DNA of 64,000 nucleotides from Rachycentron canadum (Eukaryota > Chordata > Actinopteri > Carangiformes > Rachycentridae): assembly GCA_038496675.1 (NCBI GenBank), contig CM076649.1, positions 18,840,337 to 18,904,336 on the forward strand, in the 5' to 3' direction. Below are positions 40,311-51,419 of the stretch, piece after piece. Position 1 is the first letter of the stretch, and the number at the start of each line of letters is the position of its first letter. The notes under the pieces are model-generated. The model saw nothing but the letters and a program-made list of their open reading frames with translations. It was not told the origin of the DNA and did no database searches. A program made the position numbers and the translations under genes.

Positions 40311-41073
40311 AGTGCCTGCCTTAAAAATCCCAGGATTCTTTTCTGCACTGAACCATGCTATTATGAAGCCACAATCACAGCAAGAGCACAACAGCCTGAC
40401 AGAGAGATTTTTTAAGGCGTTGCATTGCTTTACTTCTCCTGCAAGCCTGAGAAATGCAGATCTCGCCTTAGATTTGTATCACTGTTGTGTTTTTGTTTTT
40501 CTTTTACATGTGAACTCTGTAAAGCTTTTCTACATAGAAAATGTAGATGATAGCAGTGAACTTTTCCACAGGCGGTCACTGCAGCCCTGTCATAACCGGC
40601 GACAGTCTGGAGGATGGGGTCTGCTGCTGTCACCATAATCATCTCTTATGAAATAATGTGCTTCTTCCAAAGCAGATCGCAGCACTTTCTCCTGCTGACT
40701 TTAGGCAAATTCTTTCTCAAAGTTTCTGACTTTGTAGCTCACGCAGCGATTGTACAAATGTGCTGACCCAATGACAATTTTAAACCAGTTTGGAAAATCT
40801 CCACAAGAAAAAAAAAAATGCCATCAATCAGGCACCACTGCTTACGGCAAAACACATAGTATAGTTTTAATATTCATCATTCAAATAGGTGTCGGTGTCT
40901 ATCTATATCTTCAATTTGTACATACACATGGTTGGTTCTGATAATATAAATAACACAGTGCAGTTTTCATCCGGTCCAGTGCGTCTGTAAAAACAGCCTC
41001 CACGTGTCTTCAAAGTCAGACAAGAGAAGAAGACGAATGAACTGTGCCAGTTTGTTTGTGTCACCTGCGTCAA
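40311..41073. other. Convergent 3' ends of BPI/LBP and cdk5rap1
   Basis: Only 763 bp separate the BPI stop from the cdk5rap1 stop on the other strand. A minus-strand ATTAAA at 40,866-40,871 could end cdk5rap1. On the plus strand only weak variants (TATAAA near 40,947) or an ATTAAA at about 41,389, inside the cdk5rap1 transcript, are available for BPI. The two transcripts therefore probably come very close or overlap. Confidence 0.5.
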
Positions 41074-44000
41074 TCAGTGGCCAGTTTGAATCACACTGTT
41101 GTCTGAGGCCACATGTTCATCAGTCTGGTGCGTGGGCAGAGTCTCAGAGTCCTTCACTGTGCCTCTCAGGGAGCTGTGACTCAGGGCCCGACCTCTCAGG
41201 CTCTGGGAGTTGGCTGACAATATCTACAGCATAGACACAAAACATCAAAGAACAAATGATGAAATAACATGTAACACCTTCGTGGCTGTTGAAATGATGC
41301 CGTCCTGCACTGACTGACAGAAAACACCTTTTCCATGCTGTAACATTTGATTTTATGGTTGATTTGTCACAGCTACAAATATGAGTATTAAAGCTGCGCC
41401 TCTGTATGAACACATGGTTTATTTTGTTGTTTGTACTTCTAAACTGGTCTTCTCCATCTCTTATACTGACAAGAAAACAACACTATTCTAAGTACTTCCT
41501 AACTATTACTGGAACTTTGAGGGTGACAGCAAAATTAACATTTGTGGGGTTAAAAAAATGTAATAACAATACATCAACATAAACACATTATATACAATAT
41601 AAGAGCAATTATTTTAAATTATTCTCTTAATAGTTGAATGCTCAAAATCTCAGCTGATCACCATTAGCCACAGACTGTCATCAGAGTCAAATGGTCCTGA
41701 ATCCTGATTGGTGCGCAGAGAGACACGAGAAAGATGGCATCACATTTTTTCCTTCTGGGCCACGCCCACTCCAAACTCCAGAAAAAATGAGCCAAATCTC
41801 TCAGGTGAAAATAGCCTTCAAAATTTTTTTCTCACAGCAACACTGTTTCTAAATGACCAAAAAATATCCTTGGATTTCAGCGCAGCAATCGCTCATTGTG
41901 GTAACATGTACACCAATATATCTGGGATCATTTAATAGCAATGATATGGTTAGGCATATGGTTAATGGTTAATAGCTCTGCTATCCTCTGTATGAACCAA
42001 ACCCTACCTTCACCAGCACGTAGTCTCCAGCATTGATCGGTGCCTTGTTAGAGCCTGTGAACTGAACAGCAGTGTCCTCTTTGGGGAAAATCACCCTCAT
42101 ATTGCCATCAGTTCTCCCGCACAGGTCGTTGGCCGATCTTTTACTTTCCTGCATCAAAATAGAAAATAGAAGAGAGAAAAGCAGTGTTCCCGGGTGACAG
42201 GTGACACTAATGCTGTACAGTGTTGCTGGAGGACAACTGTTTAGGTTCATAAACATAGCTAACTTATGCAGAGTCACAGCAGGGTGGTATTGCAGTACTC
42301 ACTCCCTCCACCAGGACAAGCTGTGTGCTGCCGATGAGAGCAGCGTTGACCCTCGCAGCTTCCTCTCTGAACACACTGATACACTCCTCCAGCCTCCGCC
42401 GCTTTACCTCAGCTGGAACGTCATCCTGTAGCCGATGGTAGGCGTGGGTTTTCTAAGACAAGGGAGACGGGGATTTAATTCTCTAAACATGATACGAAAC
42501 AGTTTTTGATGGAACATATGTACACCTGCACTACAAACACACATGGAGCTCACCTTCCTCATGCTGTAGGCAAAAAGGAAGCCCACGTTGTAGCCCACCT
42601 CTCTGATCAGAGACAGAGTCTGCTGGTGGTCGTCCTCAGTTTCACCGCAGAAGCCTGAGATGAAGTCACTGCTGAGACTCACCTCTGACACACAGACATA
42701 AATGAAGTTAAACACACAAAGGCTGAGGGTTTTCTGTTTATGGGTGTGTCTCTGCAGCTTCCTTTTAAGCATCTGACACATTGCATTGCATTATTCAAAA
42801 TGAGTTGAATTTATTAATCACAGTTTTACCAAGCAGTTACAAAATAAAGAAAAACCTGATCTCAGGAACAAACCTGGGATGATTTTCTTGATATTTTTCA
42901 CAAGATCAAGGTAAGCTTCTCTTGTGTAGCTGAAATTATGATATTTTAAAGAAAAAGACATGTTATCAGAGCAGTTACAAGACAAACAGCTTTTCAAACT
43001 GAATTGTGTGGTGGTCTCTTACCCACGACGCATTGCTTTCAGGACCTGGCTGCTCCCGCTTTGGGCCGGAAGGTGAATCTGCTTGCAAATGTTCGGTCGC
43101 TCTGCAATCAGCTGCAAAACCTGTGGATCCAAACATAGAAACCAGGTCAGCAAGCATCAGTCAGCCAGTATAATACACAGAGATACACAGGGCTTTGGCT
43201 CCCTGTGAAACATTTACATTTGCCACCTGACAAGTTGGAAATCAACGCTGAACTGTCATGAGCTCGTGTGATTTCTTTTGTTTTCAGCAGCTGCACTTTT
43301 GACACAAAAAAAAAAAAAAAAAAAAAATTGACCTCATCGGGGAAATCTTTGGGATGAGGGGAGGTGAATCTGATCCTCATGTCGGGATCGATGTGTGACA
43401 CTCGGTCCAGCAGGTCGGAGAAGCGCAGGCCTCCCTGTTTGGTTCGGTAGACCGTCTTAAAGCCCCGGCTGAGCTGGGTCAGGTCTGAGCCACAGAACTG
43501 TTCCTCTGATGTGTCTCTGTAGCTGTTCACGTTCTGACCCAGCAACGTCACCTCCTTCACACCCTGAAGAGAACACCCACCACGCAAAAATAGTCAGGGA
43601 AACCAGAAACTAGTCACTCGGCAATCAGCAAAACCTAATGTGAATCTCAGCTACTCATTAAATGAACAGAACAGATCTCTATAGACCTAGTTTCACAGGT
43701 AAAGCTTACACCATTAAACAAAATTATATTTTCTCTATGACAAAGCTCAGTTAAGTTTCCATATATTACAGTTACTGATGTCTGAAGATGTTGCTCACAC
43801 ACAACTTTATTTCTTCTTTATTACACCCAATGAGTCTAACAAGCGCTCGTAATAAACCCCTCAGTTATGGCAATGTCATAGGCCACCCTCCTATCCTAAT
43901 GTTGCTTTCAGTGTATGTCTATTATAAACAAATGTAAGAAACTGACTCAAGCGTTGAGTTTACTTACTGTGAAAACTTACCTGGTCAGAGAGCAGACGAA

Positions 44001-45353
44001 CTTCTTCAAGAATAGAGCTGACAGGTCGACTCCTCTCTCTGCCCCGGGTGAAGGGAACAATGCAGTAGCTGCACATGTTGTCACAGCCACGCATGATGGA
44101 CCTGCCAGGACAAGAGACACGTGAAGTCATTAGAAGGAACATTATAAAGAACGGGAGGTGGCGTGGAAGGCCAATAACTTCCACCAAATCATCACGGTCC
44201 TGTAAAAAATCCATTCTCACACAAAGGCACTGTATCCCTGAGGAGCGTGGTGGACAGGCATAATGTCAGCGTAGGTCTCCTCTAATGACAGCAGCACGTT
44301 GCTCGCCTGTTGACCTCCGTCAGCTACAGTCAAGAGGCGGGGAAGGTCGCGGTAGGCATCTGGACCAGCGAGAACATCCACCAGCTTCTCCCGTTCCAGC
44401 AGCTCTGTCTTTAGCCTCTCTGCCATGCAACCTGGAGAGACAAACCCATTAATAAATCTTGGCAGACGCTGTCGTGCAGTCACAGACGTGTACATTTGTG
44501 AACTCACTTACCTAAAATCCCAATTTTCATTGGTGTGCGGGACTTTAACCGTTTTCTTTTCATAGCTGTTAGTTGCTGTAGTCTATTCCAAATTGTTTGT
44601 TCAGCCTTTTCTCTGTTAACAGACAAGTTGAGGTTAGTTGGTGCATCTGATTTAGTTTTTGTGTGAAAACCTTATGACCAATTTTACAAAAGCCGCTTTA
44701 GGTCATTTCTGTACTGTAACATTGTGAGTCCATTGTGTCTAAGTAGCAGCATCAACTTACCTTATGGAGCATGTAACCAGAAGGACAACGTCTGCCTGCA
44801 AGCACAAGAGACAGCTTAACCCAACTGTGCTGGCACAGCAGGTGTGAGGATGGTAAAGTAAAACCAGAGCTTAGCTGTACCTCGTTTAAGTCAACCGTGC
44901 GCAGATATCCCTTCCTCTGTAGGACGGACCAGGCGATCTCTGTGTCGTTTACATTCATCTGGCATCCATAGGTCTCAAAATACACTGGAGCGAAACAAAA
45001 CACAGGCTTGGCATTTGTCCCAAACAATCCAAACCCACTCTGTCTCCAGCCTTAGACCACACAGACTAACCTTTCCTTGAATTCCCCATCTCCAGGTCCT
45101 CGGGGAGATAACCATGTGTGTCTGTCTCTGCATCTGCAGCATGAGTCTTATTCACCGAGACTCCTTTGATGAAGTCCTGAAAACTGGGACCAGAGGACAA
45201 CTGAGTCTTGAACCTGTCCACGGTTGTCCTCGTCTGTCTTGAGGAGGCACTCGCGTTAGCTAAACTGGAACAATATCTGGGTCGGAAACACCTGAAAGGT
45301 ACACGCTGCCGGGGGACAGTAAACAGGGCTTTTAAAGTCCGGAGGAGCTCCAT
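41074..45353 (-). CDS. cdk5rap1: CDK5RAP1, mitochondrial tRNA methylthiotransferase
   Basis: Radical-SAM enzyme that adds a 2-methylthio group to N6-isopentenyladenosine at position 37 of mitochondrial tRNAs. Exons in coding order: 45353-45071, 44984-44881, 44795-44761, 44612-44512, 44431-44221, 44101-43981, 43563-43333, 43120-43023, 42929-42874, 42684-42554, 42452-42303, 42148-42008, 41223-41074. They join to 603 residues with no stop, close to the human length. The N-terminal methylthiotransferase domain has its three cluster cysteines (C102 in YGCQMN, C138 in VTCSIRE, C176 in GCMAER). The radical-SAM C-x3-C-x2-C is C251, C255, C258 in GCDNMCSYC. A TRAM-like domain ends the protein. The basic N-terminus suits mitochondrial import. 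The upstream in-frame ATG at 45,408 would add 19 residues; I chose the start at 45,353. Confidence 0.96.
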
Positions 45354-46856
45354 GTTTAACGAGCTAAAGCACAAGCAGCAGAGGCCAACAGGGCTGTACC
45401 TGAACAACACAGCAAGTTACTGCGACGCTCAGTGGCTCATGTTTTCTCCCACCTCTTTCTTTCTTACTGTTAGTTAGTGTGTGTGTCTGTGTAACGTTTA
45501 GCTTAATGTCATAAACGCACTCGTCAAGTGGAGCCAAAGATGTCTAAACGACAAGAGAAATATCTCCTCATTTCTAAGTAACGTTTCATAAACCCGGAAA
45601 AGCGTCAAAATTAAAAACGTTTTTATGTATCAGTGCCAGTTTGGGGAATATCGACAGAAACTATACCGATTAACAGCTAACGTACAACTAACACGAGTAT
45701 TAAAATTATATGTGTTATTTAATTTAGCTGCACGTGCACAGTGAGTTGTCTGAGAGGTACAAACATGGCGGAAGTGTCAGGAGCCAGTTCAGTTTCTGAC
45801 CCCGATGTTTTATTATGAAACTGATTGAATTAATATAGTTAATTCTGGAGGTCATGTCCGATGAAGAATCATGTGCTACTTCAAGACGTCCCGCTCAGCG
45901 AAGATGAAAGTAAATAACAGGGAGTCATCTTTCACCCCCCGCTGTCCGTTGGCCGAAGTTGTCCCCTGGTACGTCAACCCTCACGGTCCGTCGATAAAAA
46001 CAACTCTTTGCTGAACGAAAGGTTCCGGGTGACGGAAGCTTCGAGCAGTATTTATTATTGGTGAGATGCACAGATCACAATTATTTTCCAGTTATCACAA
46101 TCAACACTATCCGTGTGTTTGCTTTCACTCCTTCAGCAGCACCAATACAGGATGTACACAACATAAAGCTTTAAACAATGCAACTTGTAGCCATGAAACC
46201 TGTATAATTAATTAAGTATAAGTATAATTTAATTAAGTTAAAAAAAAATTTAATGAGCTTTGCATTTATTTATATGCATTTTAGTTTTTGAAGCAGTAAG
46301 ACTGGACTGGGTGTATTTTTACTGTCTATATGATTATTTTCATTGTGCCCAATAATTCTCACTTCTAAATGTCCTTATAGTGTCTTGTTTTGTTTTGTTT
46401 TTTTTCTACATCAGGCTTTGTTCAGGAAAATTCTCTGAAATGAAGGTTTGTAAATACATTTGCATTTCCTCAACAAGCTGCATTACTTTGGGGGACAATT
46501 TGCACAATGACTATATAAGAGATGGTAATGTCATGGCTCTCAACAGTACCATCACTTTCTTTTTCAAACTGTAAAGTATATCTCATCCTACCACAAACAA
46601 TATATTCATCCATTTATTATTTTGTATTTGTTTTAAACAATATACTTTTAATGTATTACAGTATACTATGTAGCAATGTGCAAACCATTTGTTGTGTTTT
46701 TTCCCCTTATATTCTGAATTATATATATATTTTTGTTTATATTGTAACCCTTGTACAACACATTTATGTGTCTAATTATGTTCATAAAAATAAAGCAAAT
46801 ATGAATATGAGAAAGTAAGAGAGAAAGAGAGCATGCAGATTGTTCAGCTCAAGAGG
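45354..46856. promoter_or_regulatory. Spacer between cdk5rap1 and ghrh, with cdk5rap1 promoter
   Basis: The first 600 bases hold the cdk5rap1 promoter side. AACATGGCGGAAGT at about 45,763 combines a YY1-type ATGGCGG and an ETS-type GGAAGT motif, both common at housekeeping and mitochondrial gene promoters. Two short plus-strand ORFs begin at ATGs at about 45,765 and 45,854 but end within 20 codons. From about 46,060 on the DNA is AT-rich and I see nothing further. Confidence 0.4.
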
Positions 46857-46857
46857 G

Positions 46858-46861
<4 letters not shown>

Positions 46862-46909
<48 letters not shown>
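46862..46909. repeat. (GA)n microsatellite upstream of ghrh
   Basis: About 24 uninterrupted GA units, ending 40 bp before the proposed TATA box of ghrh. Its position could affect promoter activity, but that is conjecture. Confidence 0.97.
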
Positions 46910-46911
<2 letters not shown>

Positions 46912-46949
46912 ATGTGTGATGTGGGAGTGACTGGGAGCTACAGGTTCAG

Positions 46950-47099
46950 TATAAACTGACCATGGATGCAGGGATAACACACAGTACTGTTCCAGTGTCT
47001 CTTTTGTCCAGTCTTTTCTGGCAGTCAGCGATGATGAGAGAGCAGGGCACTGAATAAAGAGGAACCACAGGGACACTCAGAATTCACAGGAAACATCTT
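46950..47099 (+). promoter_or_regulatory. ghrh: Possible TATA box and non-coding first exon of ghrh
   Basis: A TATAAA at 46,950-46,955 lies about 25-30 bases before a plausible transcript start near 46,980. The following sequence ends at a donor-like CTTG/GTAACT at 47,100. The coding start at 47,366 follows an acceptor (TTCTTCTCCAG ending at 47,354), which fits the untranslated first exon typical of GHRH genes. Inference from motifs. Confidence 0.45.
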
Positions 47100-47365
47100 G
47101 GTAACTCTGACAACACAATACAAAAGTATAATGTTTTGTGTATATGTGTATAAATGTAATATTTGTGCATTGATCATTTTAAACATTTCAAATTATGTGT
47201 TGACAAATTCCATCACAGCAAACATCTCTGCCTGCTGCAACTTCTGTGCCTTCTGCAGAGCGACAAGGCTGCTTGAAGGAAACTGTGGTTTCAGCGTTTT
47301 TTTAAATGTAATTTCTACTCCTGTCATTTATTCTAGTCGTCCATTCTTCTCCAGGACTAGCTGTG

Positions 47366-48114
47366 ATGATGGAGAAAGCTGCACTGCTCCTGCTTTGTTG
47401 CCTGGTCATGTCTTTATCAGGATCCCCGCTCTACCCATCCATTAGGTAAGTCCTGGCAGATTTACTGAAATTCATTTTGCATTATTACTGTTTTTTAGTG
47501 TCTTTAAAGTTATTTAAATGTTTTATGATTGGTCAGCTCAGCTGCTCAAATTTGTCAGTCTATTGATATGAAAGAATTATTTAAAAGTGCAGAAGAATTT
47601 AATAATAATTTAAGTAATAATTTGATTATAATTTTTTATAATCTGCAATGCTGATAAATTAAAACACTTCTCTAAATACACTCTTAGGATCATCTGCATC
47701 ATTAAATGTGATATGATTTAGAGACCAGCCTCTCGCTTCACCTAATGAAATGGAAAACATAAACTTCTTTTAACATTTACAACCAAAAAATAAACACGAG
47801 TAACAAGAAACAGAGAAAAACACCGATGTGAGTTCAAGGTTAAAAGTTAATGACTTGCTCCCAATGTCAGGTCTGAAACAACGGTCATATCCATGTATGT
47901 AGTGTTAGAGCTGTCACTGGCTACTTTGCATGTCAAAGCTGTGCCCTCTGCACTTCCTCTGCTAAAAAGGGTGAAGGTGTCTGGGTTAGTCACATTAGTT
48001 CTACATTTACAAAGCACCTAAATCACAGCATCCTGTGTCAAAGCAGCAGAATGTGTTGATTTGCAAGCGATAGAGCCATTAAGGATGTTTTTTCTAATTT
48101 TAATTTATATTGTG

Positions 48115-48164
<50 letters not shown>

Positions 48165-49594
48165 TATAATGTGCATGAATTTGCTCCATTAATGGGGATA
48201 TTTCTCAGGTTCGGCCAGAGGGACACATCCATCCTGATGACATCCTCTATAAATAATCCAGCAGAGAAGCTGCAGGATAACACAAGTCCTCCCAGGGAGC
48301 GAGCAGAGTTACGGTCAGTATGTTAATATGGACTGAGTGGCCGATGTAAAAGATGGCTTAAAGGCTCTGTTGACCTAAATTACATGAGAAGAAAAACGTA
48401 CATTTTATGTTTCTCATTTACCTCCAGTGTTATTTACCAATGAAATGCAGATGAACCTGTTTCTTGAGATATCTAACTCTAAGACTTCAGCCTCCACCCT
48501 ATTACAATGCAGGTCAATGGAATTTCTTTTGCGGTGAACACAGCTTTTACATTGAAATTTACATTTTCCTGAATTCAACAGCAGCATGATCCTTCACAGA
48601 GAACAGTTTTAAAGGGGTCATTCATTCATTTGAAAGTAGTTCCGAAGAAATCCGTTTTATTTATATTGAATTATTATTTTACTTATTTCCATTAGCCATT
48701 ATCAAGGTAGAAACTCCTCTTCCTGGGGTAAACATAACATCATGGTGCAAAAGAATAATGCAAATTAAAATCCAAAGGGGAACAAACAAATTACAGTAAA
48801 TCTACTAATAATGATAACAACAATGACAAGTACTCACACTACATCTAAGCATCGAGTAAAACATTTGATATAGCTCCAAAATATAAAACAGCATATACAA
48901 TGTTAACAGCTATGAAAAGATATCTAATAGCCAACCTACCTTAAGTAAAGAAAATGAAACTTTAAGCTGAGCAATTTTAAATTCACTGCAACAGCACGTC
49001 CAGACTGATAACAGATGCGTGTTTTTGTTGTTGCTTTAATATTCTTCAGTTTAGTTTTCTTTTTCTGAAAACTGTCCAATGATGCTGTTGTGCAATAACC
49101 GAACTGATGTGAATTGTCCACTTTCTGATTTTAGCTCAGGGCGTCACGCTGATGCCATCTTTACCAACAGTTACAGGAAAATCCTGGGACAAATCTCTGC
49201 CAGGAAGTTCCTTCAGACAATCATGGGTAAACGACTGGGGTAGGTGGCATAAGAGGACGTCACTCTGGTGTGTTCGGATCCAACAGGATACAGATACATA
49301 TCATTGCAACATGAGATGTTGGTGTTTTGTTTTTTTTCCACAGTGATGAAAGTGAGAGCTACATGAAGCGTCAGTCAGATATCTATGAGGGGACCTATAA
49401 AGAAGATCTTACATCAATTCAGAGCAATCAGAGATACAGAGTGCATGGGAATGCCATGGGGCCCAGGTCGATCAATACCATTAAACCTACAGCTCAAACA
49501 TTTCAACACCCTAATATGATAATAATTACAGTAATAATGACACGGTAGCGTGTCACTTACCTGAGTTTTTCCTCTTTACAGGCTGCTGAGCTGA
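47366..49594 (+). CDS. ghrh: Growth hormone-releasing hormone precursor
   Basis: Precursor of the hypothalamic peptide of the glucagon/secretin family that stimulates growth-hormone release through the GHRH receptor. Exons: 47366-47445, 48209-48313, 49135-49239, 49344-49466, 49582-49594; they join to 141 residues. Residues 1-20 form a hydrophobic signal peptide. The furin-type site RSGR (62-65) precedes the mature peptide at 66-92, which begins HADAIFTNSYRKILGQ and ends LQTIM, followed by GKR. That predicts a 27-residue C-terminally amidated hormone, as described for fish GHRH. One exon (49135-49239) carries the whole hormone, as in other vertebrates. The C-terminal part (96-141) contains SYMKRQSDIYEGTY and is a connecting peptide of unknown role. 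It is not the PACAP gene: there is no second secretin-like hormone. An AATAAA follows the stop at 49,683. Confidence 0.96.
48116..48163. repeat. (GT)n microsatellite in ghrh intron
   Basis: About 24 GT units, ending 45 bp upstream of the acceptor of the second coding exon of ghrh (48,209). A run so close to a splice site could influence splicing if it varies in length. Confidence 0.95.
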
Positions 49595-49682
49595 GGACTG
49601 TGGAGCAGACAAACAGAAACCATCACTTCCTCCAACCCGTTCTTTACAAATGAAAATGATATTGTTACTTTTTTTTACTCCC

Positions 49683-49688
49683 AATAAA
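49683..49688 (+). other. ghrh: Polyadenylation signal of ghrh
   Basis: Canonical AATAAA, 89 bases after the ghrh stop codon, giving a short 3' UTR as expected for a peptide-hormone gene. Confidence 0.85.
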
Positions 49689-49699
49689 AGACGTGAAGA

Positions 49700-50825
49700 A
49701 AACCTCCAACTCAGCTTGTGACTGATGGGGTTTGAAGGTGTACGATCTGGCTTTAACAGAAATATCAAGGATGTCATTTCTACCTGAAATAGCAATAAGG
49801 AGAAGCCTTATTAATGAAATCTCTAGACTCGTCTTAGAACCAGCGTACAACCACATTGTGCTGAACTGGGCAGTGAAAGAAAGTAAAACAAAGTAAAATA
49901 TGTGCTGTTTTGAGGTGTTTAATTTAATTAAGTGTTTCCATTTAATGTTCATTTAATTCTTTCATTTCAGAGGAAAATATTCCACTGTTTATAACCTTAT
50001 ATTTAATCTGTCAGCTCAGGGCGTGATATACGAAGCAAATGAATTGAATGAGCTGTGCATCCTTAAAAACATATAATCAGTTAATAAAAAATGACGTACT
50101 GACTAAGCTTAAACTACCAAATGTATTTATAATGAGCTCCACCTTAACCAGCTACATTAAAATGCAGTGATGTTGATTGCATCAGTATTAATGATCCAAT
50201 AATAAATGGAATGATGTCATTCTGCTAATAAGTGCTTCATGTTTTCATAGCTTCCACACACGTTGTGTTGCCTGATTCGACCTCCTCTCAGGACCGCGTG
50301 GGCGCTTACACAACGTGCTCCATCTGCATTTGTCACTCTGCTGTCAGCTCGGTGCCACCTTTTAGACCGGGAGCTGTACAATGCAGATCATTTAGCATAG
50401 CAGGAAAACAACAGGTCAAATTAGCATCAATAGTGCCTGCATTCCTGCCAGAGTGTTTCAGTCTAATGGGATATTTAAATGGGATGAAACCATCCTCATC
50501 CTGTTGTTAATTACACCTGTGCTTTTTCTGTTACGGTGATTTAAAATGTCCTAATTCCACAAGACTGTGTAACATTAAAGAAGTAACATGACACTGTTTC
50601 AAACCTGTTCTGTTTTTGTTGCAATCCTCCTCCACATCTCTGTAAAGAAACATGAGGGAAATTATGAAGGGCGATGACATTAGTAACAATAAATCGATGC
50701 ATAAATAAATCAAATTTGGTAATGAAAATTTCCATTTATTCATTTTAACATTTGTCATTTTTGTCCTTCATACTGGAAATATGTCGTACCTGAGAATATG
50801 AACACTTCACTGCTTCTGTGTTAAA
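49700..50825. other. Spacer after ghrh, possible conserved block
   Basis: No gene is seen. The part at about 50,225-50,520 is richer in G+C than its surroundings, lacks repeats, and holds blocks such as GACCGCGTGGGCGCTTACAC and GATCATTTAGCAT. It could be a regulatory element, but there is no direct support. Confidence 0.35.
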
Positions 50826-51230
50826 TTGCAGCGGGTGTCTCTCACCCTCCAGTGGCAAACATTTACACTGTGTTGGAGAGGGCATGAACATGACCCACCC
50901 CTCCCACCACCATCTGGAAGGAGGCTCCACAGCATCCAAGCGAGATCCAACAGACGGACCATAAGACTCCTTCAAATTGCTGCCCCCGTCACCCCCTCCA
51001 TCACCAAAGGGTGACAGACATGCACAACAATGCACCGGCACAAGAGTCCACGGACCGCCTGTTCATAAAGACCAGCTACATCAACACTAAGTGATTTTAT
51101 GGAGGTTTTTAATCCTACTCGTTTCATGTTTTTTGTGTATAGTGTCTCCTTGTCATGTTTGTTGAAATGTGTAATATCTACCATATTACTTTATGGTAAC
51201 TATATTGTCAACTAAATCTGTCTCCTTGTC
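50826..51230 (+). mobile_element. Non-LTR retrotransposon tail (Rex/L2-like)
   Basis: The plus frame PPPSGRRLHSIQARSNRRTI (about 50,905-50,965) matches the end of the reverse-transcriptase ORF of common fish LINEs, where LPSGRR(F/Y)RSI(R)AR is typical. It is preceded by the usual HDPPLP-type lead. Frameshifts follow, and the AT-rich tail at 51,110-51,230 resembles a LINE 3' UTR. 5'-truncated and inactive, as most LINE copies are. Confidence 0.65.
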
Positions 51231-51400
51231 TTCTTCAAGATGTAATTCATCTCATTTGAAATATTTTTGTGCATTTGTTTTCTCTACTACACAAAGACGC
51301 AGAAACCTGGATTCACCTCAATTTCTTTATTTCCTCCTCTTCATTACAAAAACATCACATCCGCAAATTGCCTGTATTTAATTATTAACAATTTTTCTTT

Positions 51401-51419
51401 GGGGGGGGGGGGGGGGGGG
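51401..51419. repeat. 19-base G homopolymer
   Basis: An uninterrupted run of 19 G. Length is unreliable in assemblies. Confidence 0.9.

Noticed and set aside
43147..43320. Extension of the cdk5rap1 exon through the T-run (frame 43,147-43,587)
   Set aside because: The family sequence (FPDEV followed by LQLI) continues in the exon at 43,023-43,120. The open frame beyond 43,333 is intron read-through.
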